A stretch of DNA of 64,000 bases from Ruminococcus champanellensis 18P13 = JCM 17042 (GTDB lineage: Bacteria > Bacillota > Clostridia > Oscillospirales > Ruminococcaceae): NCBI RefSeq assembly GCF_000210095.1, contig NC_021039.1, forward strand, positions 1,764,107 through 1,828,106, given 5' to 3'. Below the pieces are notes generated by a model that saw only the letters and a program-made list of their open reading frames with translations, was not told the origin of the DNA and ran no database searches. The translations under genes were made by a program, and so were the position numbers. Of this stretch, positions 14,895-23,117 are shown piece by piece (position 1 is the first letter of the stretch; the number at the start of each line of letters is the position of its first letter).

Positions 14895-16892
14895 ATGAAA
14901 CGGGGAAAGTATATCACCGCTTTGATTCTGTTTGCCGCCGCCACGGTACTGCTGGCGCTGTTCAATCTGGACGGATTCCCACAGGCGCTGCCCAATACCT
15001 ATAAGCTAGTCATATCCAATCCGGCAAAGGTTGATTTTCAGGAGCTGGATCGGATTGCTAGGCGGCATGACCTGCTGTTTTGCGGTGTCACAAACCGGAA
15101 TACAGGGCTGCAAAAAAGTACGGTTACCTTCTATACCGATGCAGACCGGCAGGACGAATGGCAGGCGTATCTTGGGCTGAAGCCGGGGATCATGCAGGAT
15201 GTGCTGGGGAATGAATGCACCGTGTCCGGGAATACGCTGGAGGCGTTGATGCAAAATCAGGAGGAACGGAACAGTGTGTATTATGGGTATCTGGTGGGAG
15301 ATCCGGCAGACTGTGACGCTGCGGCGGAGGAATTGTACATCCAATACGGCAGCATGATCCAGACCGCCAAAGCCAAGGTAGGGTCACGGACACAGCTCCT
15401 TACAGGTATTTTTGTGCTGGTATACCTGATGATGCTGTTTTACTGCTATCTGGACGCTTCCTTTGAAAAGAAGGAGATCGCCATTCGGGTGCTGCATGGG
15501 GACAGTCCCCGGTATCACTATCTGCGGTTCTGTCTGACGGACACGCTGGTCTTTTCCGTCCTGTTTGCCGGCTGCTGCCTGGTGCAGGATGCATATACCC
15601 AGACCCTCCGGTTTTACGCCAATATCCGTTGGCTTTTTGTGCCCTTCCTGGTGGGGGTATGGCTTGTGAATCTGCATCTGCTCCGGATCAAGCCAAAGGA
15701 AATGCTGTACGGGCATCAACTGTCCAACCGGCTTCTTGCCATGCTCACTCTGCTGGGCAATGGGGCTGCTTTGCTGAGCTGCCTTGTGATTTTGTCCATG
15801 CTGTCTGCGATTCCTTCCATCGGGAAGTATCAAAAGGCGGACGCCTTTTTCAAAAGCATGCAGGATTACGGTTTTCTGAGCGTTCAGCCTCTGACGGCCG
15901 TCATTGACCCGGAGGAGCCGGACGACAGTTCTCGTCAAGGACTGCTGGAAAAACGGCGGTTCCTTTCTGAAACGGATGCACAGCTTGCTCCGGTCTGCAT
16001 GCAGGATATATCCGGGGAACTGGATAGTATCGGACAGGAGGATTTGTCCATACACCTGGTCTACTGCAATCACCGGGCGCTGGACTATGTGCAGAGCGTG
16101 TATCCAGAGGCGGCGCAGGCTGATCTGGCACAGTATGATGCGGTTTTACTGCTGCCGGAGCACTTCTCATCACTGGAGCAGGAGGCGGCAGCCGCATTGC
16201 TTCTGGATCATTATGAAAGCGCAGAAGGGGAGAGACCCTCGGAGGAACGGATCCAATACTTGTCATATGCTTCTGATGAGGAATTGCTGTGCTTCCGGGA
16301 GTTTGCCAACAGCCGATTCACGTTCTACAAGACTCCAGCAGTGCTGATTGCCGCTGACCAGTTGCAGAAAGCGCATGCAGGGGAGGACACCCGACACGAT
16401 TATCTGGAAACCGGCTCTGTTTACCGGATCCCGGATGCCCGGAGCATGGAAAAGCTGACAGAGGATTATGCGCTGCAGATCAGTATGACCAACGTGTACG
16501 AAAAATTCCAGATCGAATATCAGGTGCAAAAATCTTTGATTGCCATATTTTTGCTGGTAACCGTTCTGATGATCCTGCTGTATGTATCCGTACTTCGTAC
16601 CATCCTGCAACTGGATTATCAAGTGAATGCCACAGAGCTTGCCATCCGGAAAACCCTTGGGGAGTCCATATTGCAGAAAAATCGGCGGTATTTCGTGACC
16701 GCGCTGGTGATTGGCGGCATCAATCTGCTCGCTGCCGGGATTTATGTGTACAAAACCGGAATGCAGCATGCGTTGTTTGTGCTGACAGTGCCTTGTCTGC
16801 TGACCATGATCAATATAGCGCTGATCTACCGGATGATCCGGAAGCTGGAAGCGCAGCAGCTGTCCAAAATTCTCAAAGGCGGTGCGTTATGA
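14895..16892 (+). CDS. Bacteriocin-associated integral membrane protein (DUF1430/FtsX-like)
   Basis: A 665-residue membrane protein. One N-terminal segment (8-25), a group of four around residues 165-310, a large predicted extracytoplasmic domain (about 310-545) and three C-terminal segments give an MacB/FtsX-like shape. Two cytoplasmic coupling-helix-like motifs are seen, EKKEIAIRVLHGDS near 193 and ATELAIRKTLGES near 580, the mark of permeases that work with an ABC ATPase. This architecture and its place between a secreted peptide and an ABC ATPase match the membrane protein of the lactococcin 972 group, assigned to export or producer immunity. CGGGAGGAG is five bases before the start. Its stop overlaps the ATPase start by four bases. 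Confidence 0.8.
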   Translation: MKRGKYITALILFAAATVLLALFNLDGFPQALPNTYKLVISNPAKVDFQELDRIARRHDLLFCGVTNRNTGLQKSTVTFYTDADRQDEWQAYLGLKPGIMQDVLGNECTVSGNTLEALMQNQEERNSVYYGYLVGDPADCDAAAEELYIQYGSMIQTAKAKVGSRTQLLTGIFVLVYLMMLFYCYLDASFEKKEIAIRVLHGDSPRYHYLRFCLTDTLVFSVLFAGCCLVQDAYTQTLRFYANIRWLFVPFLVGVWLVNLHLLRIKPKEMLYGHQLSNRLLAMLTLLGNGAALLSCLVILSMLSAIPSIGKYQKADAFFKSMQDYGFLSVQPLTAVIDPEEPDDSSRQGLLEKRRFLSETDAQLAPVCMQDISGELDSIGQEDLSIHLVYCNHRALDYVQSVYPEAAQADLAQYDAVLLLPEHFSSLEQEAAAALLLDHYESAEGERPSEERIQYLSYASDEELLCFREFANSRFTFYKTPAVLIAADQLQKAHAGEDTRHDYLETGSVYRIPDARSMEKLTEDYALQISMTNVYEKFQIEYQVQKSLIAIFLLVTVLMILLYVSVLRTILQLDYQVNATELAIRKTLGESILQKNRRYFVTALVIGGINLLAAGIYVYKTGMQHALFVLTVPCLLTMINIALIYRMIRKLEAQQLSKILKGGAL

Positions 16893-17503
16893 TTCAGATA
16901 AACCATGTGAAAAAAGCCATTGGCGGTCATGTGATCTTTGATGACCTGTCCATGCAGATTGCAGACCGGGAATTTGCGGTACTCACCGGGCCTTCCGGCT
17001 GCGGCAAAACCACCCTGCTGCACATGATCGGCGGGATCGAGCCGGTGGACAGCGGCGACATTCTCGTGGGAGACTTCAATGTGGCAAATGGAAAAAATCT
17101 CATGCACTATTACCGGCATGAAGTGGGCTTCCTGTTTCAGAATTTTGCCCTGGTAGAGCGGAAAACCGTTGCGGAAAATCTGGGCATGATTCGCAAGGAC
17201 GCCCGCAGCAGTCTTTCTATGGTGGATGCCCTCCGGCGTGTAGGCATGGAGGGCAAGGAAACACAAATGGTATATTCTTTGTCCGGCGGGGAGCAGCAGC
17301 GCATTGCCCTTGCCCGGCTTATGATGAAGCAATGCAGTCTGATTCTGGCGGATGAGCCAACCGGTTCCCTGGATCCGAACAATGCAGCGCAGGTGATGGA
17401 AATTCTCAAGTCTTTCTCTGAAATGGGCAAAACTGTCATTATGGTGACACATGCGCCCAATCTCATCGAACCCTCCATGCGGCATATTGCGCTGGATGCA
17501 TAA
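16889..17503 (+). CDS. ABC transporter ATP-binding protein, lactococcin 972 group type
   Basis: A 204-residue ATPase with all motifs intact: Walker A GPSGCGKTT (about 35), Q-loop FLFQNFALVERKTV, signature LSGGEQQR, Walker B LILADEPTGSLD and the switch His in VTHAP. It belongs to the LolD/MacB-like group that drives FtsX-type permeases by mechanotransmission. The start codon overlaps the membrane protein stop (ATGA), so the two are translationally coupled and probably form one complex. It is slightly shorter than the 220-230 residues of LolD-type proteins, as is typical for the bacteriocin-linked group. Confidence 0.9.
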   Translation: MIQINHVKKAIGGHVIFDDLSMQIADREFAVLTGPSGCGKTTLLHMIGGIEPVDSGDILVGDFNVANGKNLMHYYRHEVGFLFQNFALVERKTVAENLGMIRKDARSSLSMVDALRRVGMEGKETQMVYSLSGGEQQRIALARLMMKQCSLILADEPTGSLDPNNAAQVMEILKSFSEMGKTVIMVTHAPNLIEPSMRHIALDA

Positions 17504-17505
17504 AC

Positions 17506-17602
17506 GGGCTGCCACACAATCCCTGTGCGGCGTTGCCTTTACTCCTTTTGTCTGTTATTTTAGGCAGTATCATGGGCCGGATCGGCTTTGCATGGTGCTG
17601 CC
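17506..17602. repeat. Palindromic repeat copy after the ABC ATPase
   Basis: Two back-to-back imperfect palindromes. The first (17506-17537) pairs GGCTGCCACACA with TGTGCGGCGTTGCC; the second (17563-17602) starts GGCAGTATCATG and ends CATGGTGCTGCC. Both use the vocabulary of the dispersed family (CCGCACA, GGCAAC, GGCTTTGCA). It may also end the bacteriocin operon transcript, since TTTACTCCTTTTG follows the first palindrome. Confidence 0.6.
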
Positions 17603-17640
17603 GTTTTGTTTGATAAAACAGAAATGAAGAACATGGCATA

Positions 17641-17674
17641 TGACCAATTGAGTAGGATTTTGACCAATTGAGTA
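17641..17674 (+). promoter_or_regulatory. Two-turn direct repeat, likely activator site
   Basis: TGACCAATTGAGTA occurs twice, starting at 17641 and 17661, that is 20 bases or two helical turns apart. The second copy ends seven bases before the -35 box of the promoter at 17682. This spacing and position are typical of sites for dimeric response regulators of the LytTR/AgrA type. The actual binding protein is not known. Confidence 0.6.
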
Positions 17675-17681
17675 ATAATGC

Positions 17682-17710
17682 TTGCGTTTTCATAATCCGG
17701 ATTGTATAAT
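17682..17710 (+). promoter_or_regulatory. Promoter of the receiver-like/GLUG protein operon
   Basis: TTGCGT, 17-base spacer, TATAAT, directly downstream of the direct repeats. The weak -35 box fits an activated promoter. Confidence 0.75.
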
Positions 17711-17714
17711 GTAT

Positions 17715-17783
17715 GCAGCACCGCACGAGACCTGTGCGGAATATGTTGGGCAGAACCGTTGGGCATGCTTTGCACGGTGCTGC
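17715..17783. repeat. Palindromic repeat copy in the 5' leader
   Basis: Outer arms GCAGCACCG / CGGTGCTGC enclose an inner CCGCAC..GTGCGG hairpin. It begins five bases after the -10 box, so it would fold in the mRNA leader of the following operon. Confidence 0.65.
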
Positions 17784-17820
17784 TTTATTTGTAGCTGCAC
17801 AGCAGGAAAGGGGGAGACAT

Positions 17821-18213
17821 GTGGACATTGTAGTTTACGGCAGGGAAGGTACTGCCCTGACCGGTATGATCCGGGATACGGCTGTCATGCAGTACAGGCT
17901 GCTGCATTTTCTGACGCCGGAAAGCTATGACGCATACCTTGCAGCGCTCCGCAGCAGTGTGCCGGAGATCATTTGCATTGCTGTTCCGGGCGCTGTGGGA
18001 ATGGAGGCTGCTATAGCCGCCCACGAGCTTTGCCCCAAGGCGTCACTGGTGTGGTTTGCAGAGGATGCGGCCTTTGGCGCCCAGTCTTACCGGGTGGACT
18101 GTCGGTATTTTACCGCAGAGCCGGTGAATGGAGCCGTGGTTGCAGAGGCAATCAGGCATTGCTGTTCTGTTTCCGGCTATGCAGACACAGAGTTTCAGGA
18201 GGTAGAGGTATGA
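17821..18213 (+). CDS. Receiver-like domain protein without output domain
   Basis: A 130-residue protein that starts with GTG after AAGGGGGAG. It is only distantly like a response-regulator receiver: strand IVVYGREG, helix, strand IICIAVPG at about 58-65 where the phosphorylated Asp should be, strand ASLVWFAEDAAFGAQSYRV and then DCRYFTAEPVNGAVVAEAI, which mimics the K-P-x segment and last helix of LytTR-type receivers (YAVxxxDYLxKP). The acidic pocket, the phospho-acceptor Asp and the Lys appear to be lost. There is no DNA-binding part. It overlaps the giant secreted protein gene by four bases (ATGA), so the two are coupled. A pseudo-receiver that modulates a LytTR regulator is one reading; the fold itself is inferred. 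Confidence 0.6.
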   Translation: MDIVVYGREGTALTGMIRDTAVMQYRLLHFLTPESYDAYLAALRSSVPEIICIAVPGAVGMEAAIAAHELCPKASLVWFAEDAAFGAQSYRVDCRYFTAEPVNGAVVAEAIRHCCSVSGYADTEFQEVEV

Positions 18214-21200
18214 AGCAAAAACAAAGATGGCTGGCGATGCTGCTGTCGGTGCTGATGGTATGGACCATGCTCCCTACCGCAGGACTGCCTGCATACAGGG
18301 TTTGGGCGGCGAAGAGCGTGACCTTCACACCCATATATGGTACAGCCGGCGTGAGTGAAGAAGAAAGCTACGACAAGATCCTTGACGGAAAAAAGACGCA
18401 GGATGATTTCTCGAAGTGGTGTGTGGAGTATTTTATCGGTGCAGAGGCGGTATTCCGGGCATCGGAGGAGATCTATGTCAGTGGATACACCATTACCACC
18501 GGTAATGACAACGCAACCGCAATCGGCAGAAATCCCGAGAGCTGGACCCTTTATGGCTGCAATGACTATGAGTCAGGTGCCAACTGGGAAACCATCCATG
18601 CGGTCACGAATGACACTGTACTCCAAAATGAAAATTATGCATCCTATGATTTCACATTTACGGCTACATCTAATAAGTATCGGTATTTCAAACTGGAGAT
18701 CACGGCAATCGAGGACGGGGACGTTTTTCAGATGGCAGAGTTTGAACTGCAGTATTCTACCTGTGCACATCAGTGGTCAACAAGCGGTATGATAGGGCCA
18801 ATCTGCACAGAGCCTGCCTATATCGTAGAAACCTGCACGGTATGCAGCGAAGTACGGAAAGTTCCCCTGGAAAGTCATCCTGCACTGGGGCATGACTGGG
18901 AGACCACAGAGACTACGGATCCTACCTGCGAGATGGATGGAACATTGAAGCAGGTCTGCAAGCGTTGCAGTACTGCGCAAACCATTCCGGATGAAAGTAA
19001 CCCTGCACTGGGGCACGACTGGGAGACCACAGAAACTACGGCTCCTACCTGTGAGTTGCAGGGAACATTGAAGCAGGTCTGCAAGCGGTGCAGTACTGAG
19101 CAAACCATTCCGGATGAAAGTAACCCTGCATTGGGACACGATTGGGAGCCAACGGAGGTTACAGACCCTACCTGTACGAAGGACGGTCAGCTGACAGAGG
19201 TTTGCAAGCGATGCAGTACTGAGCAAACCATTCCGGATGAGGGTAAGTCGGCACTGGGACATGATTGGAAGATTGTGGAGACCTTGGATCCCACCTGCAC
19301 GGAGAATGGGCAGCTAAAGCAAGTCTGCACACGGTGCAGTGCGGAGCAAACCGTCCCCGATGCGAATGCACCTGCACAGGGGCATCAATATGTGGACAAC
19401 GTATGCCTGTTCTGTAAGCAGCCAGGCTTTACATTGATCCAACCGTCTGGCAGTGGTTCATCCAGCGATCCTTATCAGCTTAGCTGTGCAGAGCATCTGT
19501 ACTGGCTGGCGGATCTGGTGAATAGTGGCAATAACAACATCCCGTATGCTGTTCTGACGGAAGACATTGTCGTGAACGAAAATCTGCTTCAGTCTTTGCA
19601 GTTCGATGAGAACGGGAATGTACTGAACGGAAATCAGTTCGCCACATGGACCCCCATCGGAACCAGAGAAAATCCTCTGATCCTGGAAAAAATAGACGGA
19701 CAGGGGCATGCCATCAGTGGCTTGTATTTTAATGATGCAGCAGCCTATAACGTGGGATTGTTTGGACACTCTTTGCAGGGCACGATCGAGAATCTGCACA
19801 TTAGAGACTCTTATCTGAACGCATCACAGTGTGTGGGTGGTGTGTGCGGCTATATGGTTGATGGCAAAATGATCGAGTGCAGCTTCGATGGCATGATCAA
19901 CGGCTCAGACACGGTAGGCGGTTTGTGCGGTTTAGCCGGGGGAGTAGATTTCACCAGTTGCAGCAATGTAGGCACCATATCCGCTTTTGAATATGTTGGT
20001 GCTATAAGCGGCAGCACCTCTGGCATAGTGCAGAGCTGCTACTACCTGGAGGGCTGCAACGGAGCAAATACGAGTTTGAATGCATACGGGGAAAGCAAAA
20101 CCGCAGAAGAATTCAAAGACGGAAGCGTCTGCACGCTGCTGGGCGGTCACCCCTATTATGATGAGAACGGCTTCTGCGTGTACTGTGACACCGGCTATCA
20201 GCAGCCTGTTAGGAATGCAGCCGGGCAGTATGAGATCTCCAGCGCCGGGGAGCTGTATTGGTTCGCGTCACAAGTCAACACACAAAATGCGAGCGCAAAA
20301 GCTGTCCTGACGGCGGACATCACCGTGAATCCCGATCTGCTCCAGTCCTTGCAGTTTGATGCAGAGGGGAACGTGACCAATGGGTCGGATTTCACAGCCT
20401 GGACTCCCATCGGCACAAGCAGTAGAGTTTACCAAGGAACCTTTGACGGACAGGGGCACACCATCAGCGGCTTGTATTTCAATGACAAGACACAGGAATT
20501 CATCGGTCTGTTCGGGTATGCGCAAGGCACCATTCAAAACATTCATGTTGCAGATTCTTATTTCAATGGAAGGGATTGCGTGGGGGGCATATGCGGCTTC
20601 ATATACCAAGGCGGTACCATAACCCACTGCAGCTTTAGTGGAACGGTAAGCGGAGTAGATGCAGTAGGCGGCGTGGTTGGGCAGAGCACCCGGGGCGCAG
20701 TTTCCGGCTGCAGCAATGTGGGTACCGTTTCCTGTCCCGGTCGTAGTTCTTCTGTCGGCGGAATTCTCGGCTTTATATTGAACGGTACTGTACGTAATTC
20801 CTATTACCTGGAGGGATGCAACGGAGCGGGTACCGAATTTACCTCTATAGAGGGTGTAGGTACAAGCAAGACCGCAGAAGAATTCCGGAACGGAGACGTA
20901 TGCACAGCCCTTGGCTATCATGCTTATTACACTGCCGATGGGTTCTGCGGATACTGCGATGCATATCAGGAAGCAGTGCAGAACGAAGCCGGAACCTACG
21001 AGATCTCCAATGCCGGACAGCTGTACTGGTTCGCAGACAAGGTAAACAACGACAACGAAACCTACGGCAGTGCGAATGCGGTACTGACCGGGGACATTAC
21101 AGTGAACAAAGGGGTTCTGACGGCGGATGGACAGCTGGCAGAAGATGCAAGCAAGTTCAGAGTCTGGACGCCCATCGGCACCAAGTATGATAATACCTCC

Positions 21201-22907
21201 ACGGTCGTTCCGTACAACGGTATTTTTGACGGACAGGGATATACCATCAGCGGGCTGTACTGCAACAAAAATGTAAAGTACGGCGGTCTGTTCGGATATC
21301 TGGGGAGCGGAACGATCACCAATGTATCCGTTACGGATATGTACATTCAGACGGCAGAAGGCCATTCCGGTCTGTGCGCATATATGCAGAACGGCACCAT
21401 ATCCAATGTGCGTCTTACAAACGCACGCCTGCTGGTTGAGGAAAATGGCGGATTGGGCTGGGCTGGTCTGTGTGCGTATGCGGAGGACGGTACGATCTCC
21501 AATGCGCACGTTTCGGACACATACATCATGGTAGCTGGAAACAGTGCCGGCGGTATATGCGGCAGAATGGAAAAGGGCACGATTTCTGATTGTCCTTCTG
21601 CAGCTACCGTAGCAGCCGAAGAAAATTGGTCACACATTACCTTGGTCGGCGGCATATGCGGCGCAACCGACAGCGGTAAAATCGTTAACTGTTACAGCGT
21701 TGGAAAGCTCGCCGAAGTGAACAATGGCATATGCAGCAACATGGGGGAAGGCGCTTCCGCCACAAATTGCTACTATCTTTCTGAAACGGAGGAAAGCGGC
21801 ACCACTTGCGGTGGAACAGCAAAGTCAGCTGCAGCCTTTGCCAGCGGCGAGGTAGCATACCTGCTGCAGGATGGTCGGGCAGCGACCGTCTGGGGACAGG
21901 TGATCGGAACGGATGCATTCCCCATGCCAGGCAGTGCAAAGGTATACCAGATCACACACTATGCAGGCTGCAACAATACAAGTCCCTCTACAAACAGCTA
22001 CAGCAATCTGAAGAAGGCTGATACCTTCGGTGCGCATGCTTATGTGAATAGCAAATGCAAGTACTGCGGCATGTTTGAAGATGGCATTGGAGCTAAGCTT
22101 GCCGGGTATACCCTGACGTTGAACGGCAGAATCGGTGTGAACTTCCACATTGAGTTGGATCAAAGCATTGCCAATGACCCGGTGACCTATATGCTGTTTA
22201 CTTTGCCGGATGGCACCTTCCGGCAGATCTATGTGGATGATGCCACTACGACGGAGATCAACGGGGTTACTTATCATGTGTTCACCGTGGAAATGGTAGC
22301 CAAGGAGATGACTACTCAGATTACAGCGCAGATTTGCAACGGCAGACAGCAGGGAGAGCTGTACACCTTTACGGTAGCAGAATACGCAGACTACATTCTG
22401 GCAAACACAGAAAAGTATTCCCCCGAAACTGCGGCACTGGCACAGGCGCTGCTGAACTACGGTACTCATGCAAAGGCGTATTTTGACGGAGAGACGCTGG
22501 GCGCAACGGAGGAAATGAACCGTGTGACTGCGGATACTCTGGCGGATGCAGTGCCCACCATATCCGGTGAGCTGCCGGAGGGGATCACCTACTATGGTTC
22601 CAGCCTGTTGCTGGAATCCGGTACGGTGGTACGGCATTACTTCCGTGTCGCAGATGATGCGGATGTAAGCGCATACGGCTTCACGGGGAACAAGGGCAAA
22701 TATTATTACATGGATCAGGAAGCCGTTCTCGGTACAGTCAATCAGAACTGCGTGATCGGCGGATATGTCCTCAGCTATGACACCATGTGTTATGTGCGCA
22801 GCGTGCTGGCAAGTGCGGATGCACCGGACAATCTGAAACAGGTGGTTACGGCTCTGTATCTGTACAATCAGGCGGCAATTGCGTATCAGCAGAATCCGGT
22901 TTCATAA
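18210..22907 (+). CDS. Giant secreted GLUG-repeat protein with CxxC repeats
   Basis: A 1565-residue secreted protein; start ATG follows AGGAGGTAGAGGT and overlaps the upstream stop. Order: signal peptide (1-34); a discoidin-like domain (about 38-185); five tandem repeats of about 41 residues (about 190-395), each with G-H-x-W, P-T-C and V-C-x-R-C; three long beta-repeat blocks (about 410-1265), each opening like LYWFADKVN and holding IDGQGHAISGLYFND and GLFG/GGICG steps of the GLUG type; and a C-terminal module of about 275 residues (from LNGRIGVNFH) also found in the 2459-residue protein at 26096. No dockerin, LPxTG or SLH anchor was seen. An adhesin or glycan-binding role is likely. It is probably controlled by the direct repeats at 17641. 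Confidence 0.8.
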   Translation: MKQKQRWLAMLLSVLMVWTMLPTAGLPAYRVWAAKSVTFTPIYGTAGVSEEESYDKILDGKKTQDDFSKWCVEYFIGAEAVFRASEEIYVSGYTITTGNDNATAIGRNPESWTLYGCNDYESGANWETIHAVTNDTVLQNENYASYDFTFTATSNKYRYFKLEITAIEDGDVFQMAEFELQYSTCAHQWSTSGMIGPICTEPAYIVETCTVCSEVRKVPLESHPALGHDWETTETTDPTCEMDGTLKQVCKRCSTAQTIPDESNPALGHDWETTETTAPTCELQGTLKQVCKRCSTEQTIPDESNPALGHDWEPTEVTDPTCTKDGQLTEVCKRCSTEQTIPDEGKSALGHDWKIVETLDPTCTENGQLKQVCTRCSAEQTVPDANAPAQGHQYVDNVCLFCKQPGFTLIQPSGSGSSSDPYQLSCAEHLYWLADLVNSGNNNIPYAVLTEDIVVNENLLQSLQFDENGNVLNGNQFATWTPIGTRENPLILEKIDGQGHAISGLYFNDAAAYNVGLFGHSLQGTIENLHIRDSYLNASQCVGGVCGYMVDGKMIECSFDGMINGSDTVGGLCGLAGGVDFTSCSNVGTISAFEYVGAISGSTSGIVQSCYYLEGCNGANTSLNAYGESKTAEEFKDGSVCTLLGGHPYYDENGFCVYCDTGYQQPVRNAAGQYEISSAGELYWFASQVNTQNASAKAVLTADITVNPDLLQSLQFDAEGNVTNGSDFTAWTPIGTSSRVYQGTFDGQGHTISGLYFNDKTQEFIGLFGYAQGTIQNIHVADSYFNGRDCVGGICGFIYQGGTITHCSFSGTVSGVDAVGGVVGQSTRGAVSGCSNVGTVSCPGRSSSVGGILGFILNGTVRNSYYLEGCNGAGTEFTSIEGVGTSKTAEEFRNGDVCTALGYHAYYTADGFCGYCDAYQEAVQNEAGTYEISNAGQLYWFADKVNNDNETYGSANAVLTGDITVNKGVLTADGQLAEDASKFRVWTPIGTKYDNTSTVVPYNGIFDGQGYTISGLYCNKNVKYGGLFGYLGSGTITNVSVTDMYIQTAEGHSGLCAYMQNGTISNVRLTNARLLVEENGGLGWAGLCAYAEDGTISNAHVSDTYIMVAGNSAGGICGRMEKGTISDCPSAATVAAEENWSHITLVGGICGATDSGKIVNCYSVGKLAEVNNGICSNMGEGASATNCYYLSETEESGTTCGGTAKSAAAFASGEVAYLLQDGRAATVWGQVIGTDAFPMPGSAKVYQITHYAGCNNTSPSTNSYSNLKKADTFGAHAYVNSKCKYCGMFEDGIGAKLAGYTLTLNGRIGVNFHIELDQSIANDPVTYMLFTLPDGTFRQIYVDDATTTEINGVTYHVFTVEMVAKEMTTQITAQICNGRQQGELYTFTVAEYADYILANTEKYSPETAALAQALLNYGTHAKAYFDGETLGATEEMNRVTADTLADAVPTISGELPEGITYYGSSLLLESGTVVRHYFRVADDADVSAYGFTGNKGKYYYMDQEAVLGTVNQNCVIGGYVLSYDTMCYVRSVLASADAPDNLKQVVTALYLYNQAAIAYQQNPVS

Positions 22908-22914
22908 ATCCAAC

Positions 22915-22944
22915 AAGCCCCATCGAGAAATCGATGGGGCTTTT
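22915..22944 (+). terminator. Terminator of the giant GLUG protein gene
   Basis: Perfect 12-base stem AAGCCCCATCGA / TCGATGGGGCTT with GAAA loop and following T residues. Confidence 0.9.
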
Positions 22945-22953
22945 GCAATCCAA

Positions 22954-22987
22954 GGCGGCACCCCACAAAGCTCTGTGCGGCGTTGTC
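22954..22987. repeat. Palindromic repeat copy
   Basis: GGCGGCACCCCACAAAG pairs with CTCTGTGCGGCGTTGTC. Same family as the inverted ends of the element at 48403. Confidence 0.7.
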
Positions 22988-23020
22988 TAAGAATTTTCCA
23001 CCTGCTGCCCGATTTGTCTA

Positions 23021-23049
23021 CTGACAGATCCGGCTGCGTGGTGTATCAT
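23021..23049 (+). promoter_or_regulatory. Promoter of the GH127 gene
   Basis: CTGACA, 17-base spacer, TATCAT, lying between two palindromic repeat copies. Confidence 0.6.
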
Positions 23050-23063
23050 AGAAATACACTGAA

Positions 23064-23096
23064 GGCAACACCACACAATCTTCGTGCGATGTTGCC
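23064..23096. repeat. Palindromic repeat copy in the GH127 leader
   Basis: GGCAACACCACACAA pairs with TCGTGCGATGTTGCC. It ends 8 bases before the ribosome site of GH127, so its hairpin could affect translation. With the copy at 22954 it frames the promoter. Confidence 0.7.
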
Positions 23097-23117
23097 TGAA
23101 AAACGGAGGGAAACCAT

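Noticed and set aside
18880-19390. Evenly spaced direct repeats that could be taken for a CRISPR array
   Set aside because: The period of about 123 bases is a multiple of three, the repeats are in frame and encode the CxxC units; there are no unique spacers and no cas genes.
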